Source: Aquila chrysaetos chrysaetos (taxonomy: Eukaryota; Chordata; Aves; Accipitriformes; Accipitridae). From it: 64,000 bases of DNA. The stretch is from NCBI RefSeq assembly GCF_900496995.4, contig NC_044030.1, positions 78,408,017-78,472,016 on the forward strand, given 5' to 3'. Of this stretch, positions 51,301 through 63,532 are shown piece by piece (the first letter of the stretch is position 1; each line of letters begins with the position of its first letter). Made by a program: the position numbers and the translations under genes. The notes below the pieces were generated by a model that saw only the letters and a list, made by a program, of their open reading frames with translations, had not been told where the DNA came from and did no database searches.

Positions 51301-52730
51301 CTGGCAGGACGGCTCAGCACTTGAAAGTGAAAACTCTGATTAAAGCTGAGTGCTACAGCAAGTGGTGACAGCACCTGGGGAGGGATGCACTCCTTTCAGA
51401 CAGACAGCTGGTTGGGTGGGACACTGGGCATGGGAGCACCATCTTTGTTATATATTTGTGGTCATCCAAGTCAAACGCCAGCTGACACTGTAGGACTCTT
51501 CCACAGAATCTGTGGTTTTCTTCCAGGTTGTGGGTTGTCAGCAGGCAAGGAGAAATTCACAGGCATCGGGGCTACTTTCACCAAAGGATGGATCTTCATT
51601 CCAAGAAATAGATGGGTATTGGGTTAACTAATATAGACATGTAGACAGAATACTTTAGACTTTGACCCTGGGTTACAGATTAGGGTCAGTCTGTTGAGAA
51701 CTTAAAGGTGATTATGATTTATTAACCTCTATTTCCCTGTGTTGATTGATGTTGTTATCCTGTTAGCAAGTGTGAATCAACAAATGCAAATTCTGAACAT
51801 GTTTTTTTCCTCCGTGCTGACAACCTAGAACAAAACATGGTTTTGTCACTGCTAGCTCAGATCTCACTCTGTGCAGATGCTGATCAGGGCAGGATGTCTT
51901 CCATCAGGTCGTTGCCTACGGGTACAAGGCATTCGTGATGGATTATTTTGGCGGTGCTTCCAAACAAGTCAGAGTCCAAAAAACATGGGGTAATTGTACG
52001 ACAGAAAAAACAACTAACCAGAACTTATCCAAAGCTTTTGAACAAACACAGGCTTTGAGAGTCCAGCTGCAGTCCAATAAAATTGTTATGAAGGTAGACA
52101 TCTCTTTTCCCCCATACCACCCTGTGGCCACATACAAGAAACACCCTATATCCCACAAAATTTTTTGTCGTAAGATTTCCCCTTTGCTTCTTCTAAGGTG
52201 GTTGCTGGTGTTGGCTTAAAAGAGTTCTTGTGAGTTCAGAGGATTTTGTTCACATTTCCAGGCACCGCTAGCATAAGGGAATGGGTGGCTAGATGGGACA
52301 TGGCAAACCCCATGGAACTTGCAAGGGAGTGAGACCCTGCTCTGACACTCCTTTTCCCCAGACCACAGCTCCCACATGGACCGGGGACCAGACTGACCAG
52401 GAGGGAGGAAGGTATGAGCCCTCACCCTGGGCACAGAGGAGGGAGCCTGGCGGGGGTCCTGCAATGCTCCCATGGCTCTCCACTGCTTTTTCTCCCCCAA
52501 GCCCTTGCTGAAATTGTTGTGTGGGTGGTGCTGCATCCAAAGCTGCCATCTCATGGAGCTGTGTAGAAGAGAAAGTGCAGGAGAGGAGATGGTGCCTGTG
52601 CAGGGGAGGACGTAGGCGAGTGGTTAGCAGGCTCTCTGCTCTGTTAGCTCGCTTTCTCCCGTGAAGCACTGTACAAACAGTAGAGGCAATAAAATATGAG
52701 ATGAACAAGACAAAGTCAGTTATTTACTGC
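51301..52730. other. Intergenic DNA, no established gene
   Basis: A frame at 51935-52219 (MMDYFGGASKQVRVQKTWGN and on) is open for 94 codons. It has no start context, splice border or known family that I can name. A possible exon between TTCTTCCAG (ending 51526) and ATGG|GTATTG (51613) is likewise unsupported. Confidence 0.4.
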
Positions 52731-52734
52731 CCTA

Positions 52735-52980
52735 AAGCAGGGCACAATTGTTCCCCATGGCGAGTTTTCAAGTGCCTTTTGCTTCTAGTCTGCTTTTAAA
52801 TGACGCATATGATGTGGCTTCCTCCAGCTCCTGGGGGGAAGGAGAAGGGAGACTCTACCATGGTGCAATAGATCTCCCTCTTCTAAAGCTTTTACTGCAT
52901 CTAAAATGCCATTGAATTGCTGCACAGCTGTAGGCATTACAGTAAGTGCTCTGGTGAGCTGAGGGAGCTGTTCTGCCGGC
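52735..52980 (-). mobile_element. Old CR1-like fragment, copy 2
   Basis: It matches the 46835-47060 fragment by eye: GATGTGGCTTCCTCCAGCTCC, TGGTGCAATAGATCTCCCTC, TTCTAAAGCTTTTACTGCATC, then TGTAGGCATTACAGTAAG. It shows the same reverse-strand CR1-type layout. Confidence 0.5.
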
Positions 52981-53079
52981 TTGACCTGCTGTGTGTGTGT
53001 GCTCCTACTTGGTCCCCTGACTGCTGGCCTCACCAGTGGTGAAGTGGAAGCTGAATCACGTATGTCCTTGGCTGTCCTG

Positions 53080-53260
53080 GGACTGGGAGAAGTCACTATC
53101 TGCATTGCACAGAGGAGGAGAGAGCAACGAGGAGGTGGATGGCTTAGGATGACCCAGGAGCTTATAGCACTTCCAGCACTAGGCTGGGGCAGGTGTTTTA
53201 GCAACGATCACACAGCATACTGTGAGCACCCCAAGCTGCTTCTGAACCAGGTGTCTTGGT
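53080..53260 (+). mobile_element. Possible L2/MIR-type old repeat fragment
   Basis: The order CTGCATTGCACAGAGGAGGAG, GATCACACAGCATAC and CTGCTTCTGAACCAGGTGTC loosely follows the MIR/L2 pattern (bases lost by deletion or substitution). It is strongly diverged and could be chance. Confidence 0.25.
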
Positions 53261-56200
53261 CATCCCCTGGGGATGGGGAACTGGGCAGGGAGGAGGAGTG
53301 GATGCTTAGGACTGGTGAGCAGTAGAGCTGGGAATATATTTTGAGTATTCTCATGTTGTCTCAGGACAGCTGAGCAATTCAAGAACATGCTAGTAAAGGC
53401 TGCTAGTCTTTTGTTCCTGTGACTGGAGTGGTGGGCATCCTATTCCATTGGGCACCACAGTCCCTCAGGCAGTGGTCACTGAGACAGGTTGGACCCATGG
53501 AGGAGATCGTAGGTGTGATGGGAGGAGAGCGTGTAAACAGAATTACTGTATTTCCGGAGAACTATTTTACAATCTCCAACAATTCGCAGCTCTAGAACCA
53601 GTTGTGATAGAGGGGTGTCCATGTTTAATAGCCATTGGTAGATTTTTACGTTCATGAATTTGTACAATCATCTTTAGATCCCTTTTTAGCACCAGACTTC
53701 TGGAGATGCAAAATATACACCAGTGCATGAAAAGCAGTTTGAGCTTATTGTTAGGATGAGCAGTCAAAGCCATATAAGCAAAGCAACATATTTCCCAGTA
53801 GACTCTATGGATTAGACTGACTGCTCCTGTATGTGAGAGCTCCAGCCAGGCACTTGCTGTGCCTAATGCTGCAGTTTGACACATGCATGAACATTTCAGG
53901 TGCAAAAATTGATATCTATAGTTTCACAGACCTGTTGTGAGTTGTGTATGTGTTGGTCTTGTGGCACAGCCTGGAGGCTGTGCTGTGATCAGAGGCCCAT
54001 CACATCAGGTCCTGTGCAAATACACCCTGAGGTGGTTCCAGAGAGCTCTAGCTGGTTCACAGCGGGAGTGAGGGACAGACCCTCTGCCATTCTCATGAGA
54101 TTATAAATTGATATTTTGACCCCAAGGAGGTTCCTAAGAAGTCAAAATTGGGAAGGTGGTATATAACAGTTACTTCTTCACTGGGAAATAGCTGGTATGG
54201 ATGTGTGTGTTTGTGTAAAAACAAACATAGAGACAATAAAGACCAGTGACAACATTTAGTATTTGCCATGGGTTAGGAACATCTGCACTGCCAGTAATGG
54301 TTCATATGTGGTGCTCTGTGCTTAAGGAAGTAGACTGCATGTCGGTGCTCTGCTTAATATGGGCCAATTTGTGAAGCTGCTTCTTCTGTCATGCAGGACT
54401 TGTGCTGGGAAACTACCTGAGCAAGGAAAACTGACTCTTGTTCAGGTGACACCAACAGATGGATTTTCAGCTTCTATGGGTTTCTCTGGGTCAGGGGCTT
54501 TTCACATAGTAACTGATAGGATGGGAATGACCAGAGAGTCCAGATCCACCACACCTGGTCCCTCTTTCCTTTCTCCCAAAAGAGCACAAGAGGCCAAAGA
54601 GTCTGGGGGAGCATGAAGGTGATGAGGTCTAGCCAATGCTGGAAAAAACCTCCACCCACACTGAAATGCCTGTGGGGCTTCTTGGGGCCCCAGAAGAGGC
54701 TGGGCAGCATCTGAAGGGATTTGTGCACGTGTCTGCAAGGAATCTGTGGCATCTTCTCCCTGCCGTGATAGCGGGAGCTTATCAGGGGTTTCTTTTGGAT
54801 GCCTTCACGTCCGCACCAGCGGCAGCCCTCTGGGCTGGGGTGTGTTGGCTCTGAGAAAGCCAACCCAGCCGCCTACACCCTGGCCTTTCCCTCCTCTGTG
54901 GAGAGAGCAGGGATAAATCCCACACGGCAGGCATTGCTCACCACCAGTGTGAGCCACGGGATGGCATTTGGACAGTCCATGGCAGGTGTGATATGGGAGA
55001 ACATGGTCATGTGGCTGACAGCTGGGGTTTGGTAATTCACTGATTATGCGTATGGACAATGATTAGTGTCACCAGCTGGTTCCTCACCCCACAAAATAAT
55101 CTGTATCACAGCTAACAGTGAAGATGGTCTGCCTATGGGTTTAGCATCATCTCTTGAAGGATTTACAGGTTTATGTGAGTGGCACGTATGGATGCAGCGC
55201 ACCCTTAAACATCTGGTGGCTGCAAAGGAGGAGTGTGTTGGCTATTGGTTCAGCCTTACTCCATCAGCACAGAGGGAGCAGGCATGGCTGTGTTCCTGTT
55301 AGCCCCTGCGCTGGTTTTTCTCTTTGGGACTGTTAACACAGGCTTGTGCCTTTCTGGTGCTGCTTAGGGGAAAGCTAGACGAGTGGGTCCTGCAGACTGT
55401 CCTGAACTGGAGTGCCTGGGGGAGGGATGAGGCAGAGGAGACAGCATGAGATGAAGTATGAGAGGTTTTGTTAGTGGCACCATTTGTAAGAGCGAACTCA
55501 TTGGATCCTGAGGGGAGGACGCAGCCATGCTGTGCTGTCTCTGGGGTACAGCAGAGGCAGGGAAACATTCAGATCAGTGCGCTGGCTCCACCAGGCTCTG
55601 CAGCTTCAGGGCCTCATCCAGCTCACCCAGTGTCTGCCCCCGGCCCAGAGGCTGCAGCTTTTCCCCCTTAATCTTTCCTTTCAGAGCACGGTTGTTCACA
55701 CTCCTCCAGGAGAAAGCCTGGCTCCTCTTATCTCCAGGGCGACGATGTCCCGTGAGCCCTGTGGTTTGCCCAGCTTTCGCCTTATCTGTGGATTGAAAAC
55801 AGACCTCAGCATGTGGCTCAAAGCTTGGCGGGAGCATTTGCACCCACAGAGCCTGCTGCTCTCTACATGGGTCTGGGGGAGCCCCACAGCAGGGTCCCAG
55901 GGCAGGCAGGGGGATGCTCCCCCACACAGGAGTACTGTGTGCCCTCCACTCTGTTGCCCAATAATGGGGCCAGCACCGCCCCAGGCGACCCCTTCCTGGA
56001 CAGCCCTGCTCTCCCCTTAATGACCAACAAAAGCCATTTAATTCCCCTCCTGCTGACACCACCGCTTCATGGATTACCTCTGGCTGAGCGAGCTTTAGCA
56101 GTCTGGAGCGGGGAGGCACTGTGCCCCTGGGCAGCAAAGCAGAGGGCTGCAGACCGGAGCAGGATCCCACTGTCGTGCCACAACATCCCTCTGTTGGTCC

Positions 56201-59200
56201 TTCCAGCTCCCACTTCTGTCCAGCAAGGTAAGACCTAGCCCAATTTCACTGGAAAGGAGCACGTGCAGGTGATGCGCATTTGTCCAGCTTCAGGGCAAGG
56301 GGCGATGCTGTGCAGAGTGACTGAAACGTTGTGAAGGCTGGAATCCTGGGAATGGGGAGTTGGGTGATGGTACGGAGAGCAAAGCCGTCTGCTGAGAGAC
56401 AAATATCTGGGGTGTTTGCGACTTGCTCAGTGACTGTCATCCACAAAGGAGAGGAGGAGATTGACCATGAGTGTTAAGTACGAGACCATGGGGTGCGGGT
56501 GCTCTAGGGTACATCAAATGGGGTCTGTCCTGGAAAGCTAAGGTCATACCAGTGCTGTACTGGTCTCTCTGATCTGGCCTTGCTTTCTAAAGGGGCCTGG
56601 AGATGTCTCGGTGACATGTTCATTTGGTCTGATGGAGGAGCAAGCTGTCCTCATCCACAGTGAGGAGCTCCTCTGCTGTGCTGTCTGCTCATGCTCATCT
56701 CAGCCTCTGGGGAGAAGTTAATGCTCCACCAGCAGGGCTGAAGCTAATGGAGTGGCAATGTTCCAGCTGTTGATTAGCACAATTAAGTGATAAATGAGCT
56801 CCTGGGTGCAGAGGAAACATGTGCACTGTCAAACTGAGTTAGAGAAGTTATTCCTTGCAGAAGCATGACTGCTCTGGAGTCCCTGGATGCTCGTCCTTCC
56901 AAAGGCTGGTCTAGCAGGACCCGGGGGGTTGTTCCCCTGTCTCTTCAGTACCGTGGGTATCAACACCAGCACAGTTAGTGGGCCTTGACAGTGCCAAAAT
57001 TTTCCTCTCCAAACTGAGGCCTTTATTACTAGTGCTGAAAGCACACCATCCTTAGGGAAGAAAATGGGTTTGGTTTAGCAGGTAGTTGCTTAATGTGCAG
57101 TGGAAAACATGATAAAATCATTGGAGGGTCAATGTTGACTGAAGTTTCAACCTGTGAGCAAGTCAAGGTAAACATCAGGAGGCCATGCAGTGCTAAGTGT
57201 GAGCAGCTAACCCTCCTCTAACCAACCTTATAGGAAAACTTTATGGGATAGCACCTGTAGGAAATAAGTTAACTCATGACTGTGATGGGCTAATGCTGGC
57301 ACATGAACAAATGACTTTGAGAATTTGGCTGAAAATTAGAAGAAAATCTCTAATTTCCAGAGCAGCAAGTTCTGTTAACAGGCTTCCAGCAGGAGGAGTT
57401 GAGGCAAAAAGCACTTACCCCTAAAATGGAGACTGGCCAGGTCATGAAAAGGAAGATGTGGTGTGGCTGCCTGTGTTAGTAGGGGACTGTATTTGGTGAC
57501 CTCAGAGACCCTCGTCAGCCCTGCAGGTAAGTGAAACTATGCAAGTACGAACAGTTCATGTTGGGCAACTGGCAGATCTTTGCGCTCCAGCCCTTGGCTG
57601 ACTCACATGGTTGTTTATGCTCACTCAAGATCACCACATCTGGATGCAGGGAGGAAGGGCAGTCCAGCTCACCTGGCAGTAGATACCTCCACGTGGGTGT
57701 GCACGCTGGAGCCGATCACTCCACATCTCTGGTGCAGACACTGGAGGGAAACTGCCAGCATCCAGCGTGACTCACAGGTCTGGCCTCAGATGCTTATTTC
57801 AGGTGTGGATGAACTGCCCTTCGGAGCTGCCTGTTTTTCTCTGCTGATTATAAAGTGGAGGGTGACAGGCACAGGCTCGGTTTTGTGTGCTGTCGTAACA
57901 GAGGTGCTCTGCCATACAGGACCCATAGACAGGTGTGTTTTTGTTGTTTTTTTACACTCCTTGAACACTGCCAGATCATTTTTCTTTAATGTCTAAAAAT
58001 GCCCAGAGGAACCCTAAAACTAAAGGGTTCTCACATTTTCAGCAGCCAACAGAGGAACAATTTTAAAGGGAGAAATTAATGTCTTAGTGCCATCTTGTGG
58101 AACGACCTGTGTAAAAGGACAAGCAGTGGCAAGAGGCACATCCAGTGATCCATGATGCATCCCAGAAGCATGCTGGAGTTTTAGGGAATTTAGTGGTGAT
58201 ATCAGGGATTATGTTGCCAATATTATCACCAAACCAAAGTTTTATATTGCAAACTGGGATTGCCCTTTTCCCTGAGAAGTCTGCAAGTCCATGGGAGCCT
58301 GGTGTTCCCAGAAAGTACCTGTCCATTTTTCAGCCCAAATTAGAATATGGAGATGCCTATAGTTAGTGCTTGCATGCAGGAGACAAAGGCTTTCTGAGAC
58401 ACAGCAGTTTTCCTGTTTGCCCACAGGGGAGGAATCCACTTGGAAGGCTCCCTGAGATCTATGAGTGAAAAACAAAGCTGTAGGTCTAGCTGTGGAGAAT
58501 ACTGACCCTCTCACACCTTATCCGTCTGGGAAAGGCTGTGAGATTGCCAATACACGCTGATGCCAGGACCTCAGCTTTACATGTCAGTTGGAAATTACCA
58601 TGTGCAGAAGAAACTTGAGGCTATTGTCACCACCCTGACCTGGTGCTCCAGGGCCCGTGTTTGTGTGCTCCACCAATAAACATCTGTATAGCAGAGACTG
58701 AAGTGACCTGGAAAGATTAAAGGCCACTTTTTCTGTGCCACAGCATGGCTCACAGACTCACTCACCTAGAAATATGCTGTAGGAACACCCTTGCCAGCAG
58801 TGTGATTATCATCAGTCATAATTAGATGGTCCTTAGTATCAGAGATAGACTAGTAAATTACTGCATATTTAGCCCGGCATTCACTGAGGTCAGTAGCTAA
58901 ACTGTCACTGGAGGAGGGCTTACCCCAGTCCATAAAACCCTTCCCTGCCACAAGATAGACAATCATCTACAGAGCAGAGAGGAGAAGTGGCTTCCCAGGT
59001 TCTTCCATACAGCTGCTCAACATCCTGTGGGTGAAAGAAAAGCTCATGAACTTTTGCAACGCGGTAGTGCAGAGGGAGGTAACACCGAGGGCAGTGTGAA
59101 TGGAGTGCTATGTCCCCGTCAGGGCAGCTGCTGGTAACCTATCCAGAGCTGTGCACCGTGTCCCCTCCAGAGCTACACTGAGAAGCTGCAGCAGGTTGAG

Positions 59201-60125
59201 AGGAAGGCAAAGAAAACCAGCAAAGAACCGGGGAAGGCTCACAGAAAACAGTCTTGAACATTCAATGGATTTAAGTTTTTCAGTGAATAAGCAAAGGTAT
59301 TAAAACCTTTTCACAGTGGAGAGGTAAGAGCACCTTGTGAGCAGGGAGATAAGCAGATGGAATCAGGAGGTGGAGGAGGAATCAGGACAGTGAGGGCTCT
59401 ACTCTGGTAGCCAGATGAGATTGAAGGTCTCTGGGGACCATTGCTGAGAGTGGTCTCTGCTTGCACCACAGGAGATGACAGACCAGGGGGTGGCAGAGAG
59501 GGTCTCCACTAGTATGATGGGACCTGTGGACACAGGTGCATTCAGCAAGAGCAAATATCCAACCTGAAGCAATGCTCAAGGCATTGTGCTCTTCCCAGCT
59601 GCGGACGGCGGTGCACACCAGCTCCAGGCAGAGTATCCTCACCACAGGTTGGGCATCCAAATAGTTCTGCAAAGCACAGGCAAATGGTCCTAATCCCACC
59701 TGTTAAAAAAAAAAAAAGGCACCAAATCACCAGCCAGTGGGTTACAATGCAGAGCAGAGCCAAAATTCCTGTTCAGTTCCTGTGGAAAATGTTACAGTGA
59801 AAGACAGGCTTTAGGAACACATCAAGGCTATTTACAGCTCCACAGCTCTGGAGGTAAGCTCCTGGGAAGAGGCACAGCATTTGCAATGCCCCAGTAGCAG
59901 AAATATTGCATCCTTACCATACAGTTTTAAAAGGATGGCGTGTGTGTGTGAAGACTTTGAAGCTAGCTGGTAGTTTATTGGCTTGTTCATCGTTAACCAA
60001 ATGAATGAAGGTGTCTGGGGGTGAAGGGAGGGTGCCAGGTTTCAAAGGGTAACTTAGCTCAGCGCAATGAAGTGTGCTGTCACAACAGGAGCTCCCGTGG
60101 CTGCAGGCTGGAGCCAGAGAGCAAA
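53261..60125. other. Intergenic DNA upstream of the aquaporin gene
   Basis: No supported exon. The block 55500-56230 is GC-rich and open for 160-200 codons on both strands at once, a composition effect. An A run lies at 59705-59716. Non-coding 5' exons of the aquaporin could lie here and would not be visible. Confidence 0.45.
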
Positions 60126-63100
60126 ATGCTGGAGAAGATTCAGAAGGCGCTCACGATTCGTAGCGGCACCGTCAGGGAGCTGCTGGCAGAAGCACTGGGG
60201 ATGTTCATCCTCATGGTAAGAAGGAGATGGGCCCAGATGTGCGTGTCCGTGCATGTGCGTGCATGTGTGTGTGCAGGGCGGGTGAGAGGGTAAGCATTTG
60301 CAGCAGCAATTTGTAAGGTCAGTGGTTTCCTACCACATCCTCAGCGTCGCTCAGCAGCTGGTTGTTACTTCTCACCCCTCTGCTTTTGGTGGGGCGGCAG
60401 CTTCCCATCAGGTAGACCATCTGGTCTTCTTCCTCCTTCTGGAGGAAAAAAAGCAATCTGGGGGAGGTGGAGGTGGGTGCTGGGAGAGGGTGAAGCATGT
60501 GGGGATGAGCCACTGTTTCAGTTCTCTTCTAGGAGAAAAACGAGGAAGAGTCTGGGAATGAAACGAAAGAGCAGTGTCTGGTCAGATGGGGCAATGCAAC
60601 GCTTGTGCCACCCCCCCCGAAAGATCCCATGCAGTGAACCAAGGCTTTTCTTCCTGCTGTGCCAGAGGCGATGGTGTGCTTAGGGGGTTCTGCACAGGTT
60701 TGGGGAGCAGACCCTGACTCCTCTGTGAAATGAGAACAGTATTCACCTATCTTCCTCTTGGGGTTGCCAGGGTAATGGACACCTGTGAAACTCTCTGGAG
60801 CCACAACCCATCATTAGGAAACATAATTACCGGGTGTAAAGCATGCCAGAATTACACTTTTGGTTGTCTTATGCTGGCAAATGAAGAGTGCTTATCCAAA
60901 TCGTACAGAAACTCCCGCCTTGCCTGAGGGACCTGTTTCAGGCAGAAAAAACGAAGTGGTTTTGAGCTCTGGGGCTGCTTTGGAGATGTTTGGAGAGAAG
61001 GTGAGGAAAGCCTTGCAGTCAGAATTGATCCCTGGTGGGGGTGAGATGCCCACCAGGACCAGAGGCTTCGTGTGTTGGACCAACATAGCAAAATGAGATC
61101 CTCCTTCTGAAAAGGTCCAGTAGCTGTCTGTGCCAGCTTACTACACCTGGGCTTAGCTTGGTCCGAGACACTTTGGACTGGACAGAGGCTGGCATGGAAG
61201 GTCTGGGGATAACCCAAATAACTTGTACTTGGAGATTTGCACAGGAGGAATATAATATTTGTGTAAGCATGGGGACTTTTTGACACAGGTCTCTGTACAG
61301 ATAAAGGTGCTTACTTTCAAGGGGCAACAACTGCATGTGCAAAGGATGCTTGCTTTTTATCACATCTTACTGCACATCCAGCTCCTTGAAGTTCACTCCT
61401 ACTACACAGGTAGTTTTGCATGCATTGGAAGTCAGAGTACAGACATCTGTGACTCAGCAGGAGCTGAGCAAACTATTTTCCTTTTCCAACCCCTTTGGTT
61501 TTTAGTGGTGGAAGTTCCCAGGTGATAAAGTTCAGGGGTGTCCTGTCAGGGCTGTCTCTGAGAAGCAGACTGAGGAGAAGACTTGCCCCTGCACTCTGAC
61601 AGTCCAAGGCATATTTTGTCGCCTGCAGTTCATGTTGGCTCTTCCCTCACTGATCTTCGCAAGGGAATAGAGTAGGAGCAGGGACACCGCGCATGGACCC
61701 CCCATCAAGGGCTGGCAACAAACAGCATCCAGCATCTGAATGTAGCATCCAGCGTCCCACTCTTCAGCAGCCCCCTGGCCCTCAGTGCAGCCAGGAATGT
61801 GCTGGATGCACTTCCAGGATGCCTGGATGTCTGTTATTTGGATGATAGCACTCAGCCTCTTGCTGTAATGAACAGGCAATGTTCATAAAGGAGGGAACCA
61901 GGCAGTGGGACTGAACAGCACAAGGAGTAGGGAGGTAGGGAAAAAAAAAAAGGGTATTTTGGGACTGTAATAATAGAGGAAGAGACCAGAGGCTTGGTTC
62001 TGTGCTGAAAAATAGATTCTGTAGCCTGTCTTGTGTTTTTTTCGGGATACTGGTGTTCAGCTGCAACTGCCATGTCTCCTGCCCCGCACCCCTCTCTCTG
62101 CACCTGTGCACGGTCCTGCAAAACCTGTGCCTGATGCATTAGGCTTCTCTTGGCTGTGGCTTTGGAAAAGCCAGCGATGAATAGGCAGAGTTTTTGTAAA
62201 GGCTTTGCAGATGCTGGGGGACATCCCAAACACTGCTTTTTTGGGGCTTTTGCTGAGGCAGACCGAGAAGGGCTCACACCGTGGAGGCTGTAGCTCCGTG
62301 CAGAGCACAGAGTGTGGTCTGTATATTTGAGAGAGATAAGAACAGTGTCTCTGGGGAACAGGAGATTTTGGTGATGTCTGAAAGGCAAGAGGGAGAGCAG
62401 ACGCATGAGATAAAATTTGGATCTAGGCAGAGCAGCCAGAAAAGATCACAGTCAAAACAGAACATGCCAGAACAGAAGTTCTGATGCTGGAGAACATACT
62501 GACTTTTTTGTCTTGGAGGGACATGCCACCCTGGATAAACATCAGTGCAGTCCAAGGAACAGGATACACTCTGCAAGCCCTAAGTGGTTTGTGAGCAAGA
62601 AAACCTTTGTCCTTCTCCAGATTTCAGTGTAAGCGCTGTGCAAAGAACTGATTCTTCCATCCTCTGACCACATTAAAAAAATGAAACAGAATTTACTTTC
62701 AGGCCAGAGCAATTTCTTGAATAAGTCTTTTCCTGCTGGAGAGTGTTTACTTTTCTTTTTAATTTTTTTCCCAGTTCTCCTTTAGTCACTAAAAAAATAT
62801 TGAAACTTTGGCTGTTTTCAAACTGAAAATATATGTGTTGAATGGAAAAGTCAAACCAGAATTTCCTTCCTTGTTTTTCACTGGAATAAGTTACCAAAAT
62901 TAGAGTTGAGTTTGGCAAATAGTTGTGTGCTGCCCAAACTATGCTTTTAGTCAATAAATTGCACACCAGGAAAAGAAAGACAGCAGGAATTTGCTCACCT
63001 TCCTTCCATCCACCTTGGGTGCCGTCTCTGGGCAGTCTGCAGTGATGCTCCCCTGGCTCATGTCCCTGGTTTCAGGCACAGACACCCTTATCATGGCTGT

Positions 63101-63532
63101 CTGAGAAATCCCTCTTGAGCCCCGGATCTTGGTGTGGGTGTTTGGGTTTTGTGTCCCCATACCCAACCACGTCTAGAGTACCTGGTTTGGTGTAATGGGC
63201 ACCAGTGAGGAACAACCCAGATACCACTTTAGTTTTTGCAGGGGAGGGTAATTCTTTATTCATCTCCTGATCATGGGCACCTTAAAGTCTTCCTGTCTTT
63301 GGGAGTTTATTAGTATTGCAGAAAAAGTAGCAGAGAAGCTCAGTCCACCACAGCAATAACACTACTTTTAATACTCCTTTCTCTCCTTCTTTTTCTATGC
63401 ACTAGGTCTTCGGCTTGTCTTCTGTGGCACAAGTGGTATTAGGAAGAGGAGACTTTGGGCAGCATCTAAGCATCAATTTGGGATTTGGCATTGGTGTTAC
63501 CTTGGGCATCCATGCAGCTGGAGGAATCTCTG
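60126..63532 (+). CDS. Aquaglyceroporin, AQP7-like, first two coding exons (partial)
   Basis: Exon 1 is 60126-60215 (30 codons, ATG in the context GCAAAATGC, donor GTAAGA). Exon 2 is 63406-63532 (127 bp, acceptor CACTAG, donor GTGAGC). The intron between is 3190 bp and phase 0. Joined, they give 73 residues. Residues 18-42 form transmembrane helix 1 ([12 protein letters not shown], then [12 protein letters not shown]) and 51-73 form helix 2 ([20 protein letters not shown]). The product would be a plasma-membrane channel for glycerol and water. The MVFGL-SVA, NLGFG-GVT-G-H and G-ISG pattern and the KIQ / VRE-LAE N-terminus fit AQP7 better than AQP3, AQP9 or AQP10. The exon breaks match the family, and the NPA-loop exon lies beyond the right edge. 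The first Met is the only one near; no upstream coding exon is needed. Confidence 0.85.
60216..63405 (+). other. Intron 1 of the AQP7-like gene
   Basis: It runs from GTAAGAAGG to TATGCACTAG. It starts with a degenerate GT/GCATGT-rich stretch (60240-60278). An A run lies at 61941-61951. No inserted mobile element was recognised. Confidence 0.75.
60240..60278. repeat. Imperfect (GT)n repeat
   Basis: GTGCGTGTCCGTGCATGTGC followed by more GTGT units, about 39 bp of alternating purine-pyrimidine sequence just inside the aquaporin intron. Confidence 0.8.

Noticed and set aside
51935-52219. 94-codon frame that at first suggested a retroviral envelope relic
   Set aside because: No disulfide, fusion-peptide or transmembrane pattern could be placed, and there are no flanking LTRs or pol sequence.
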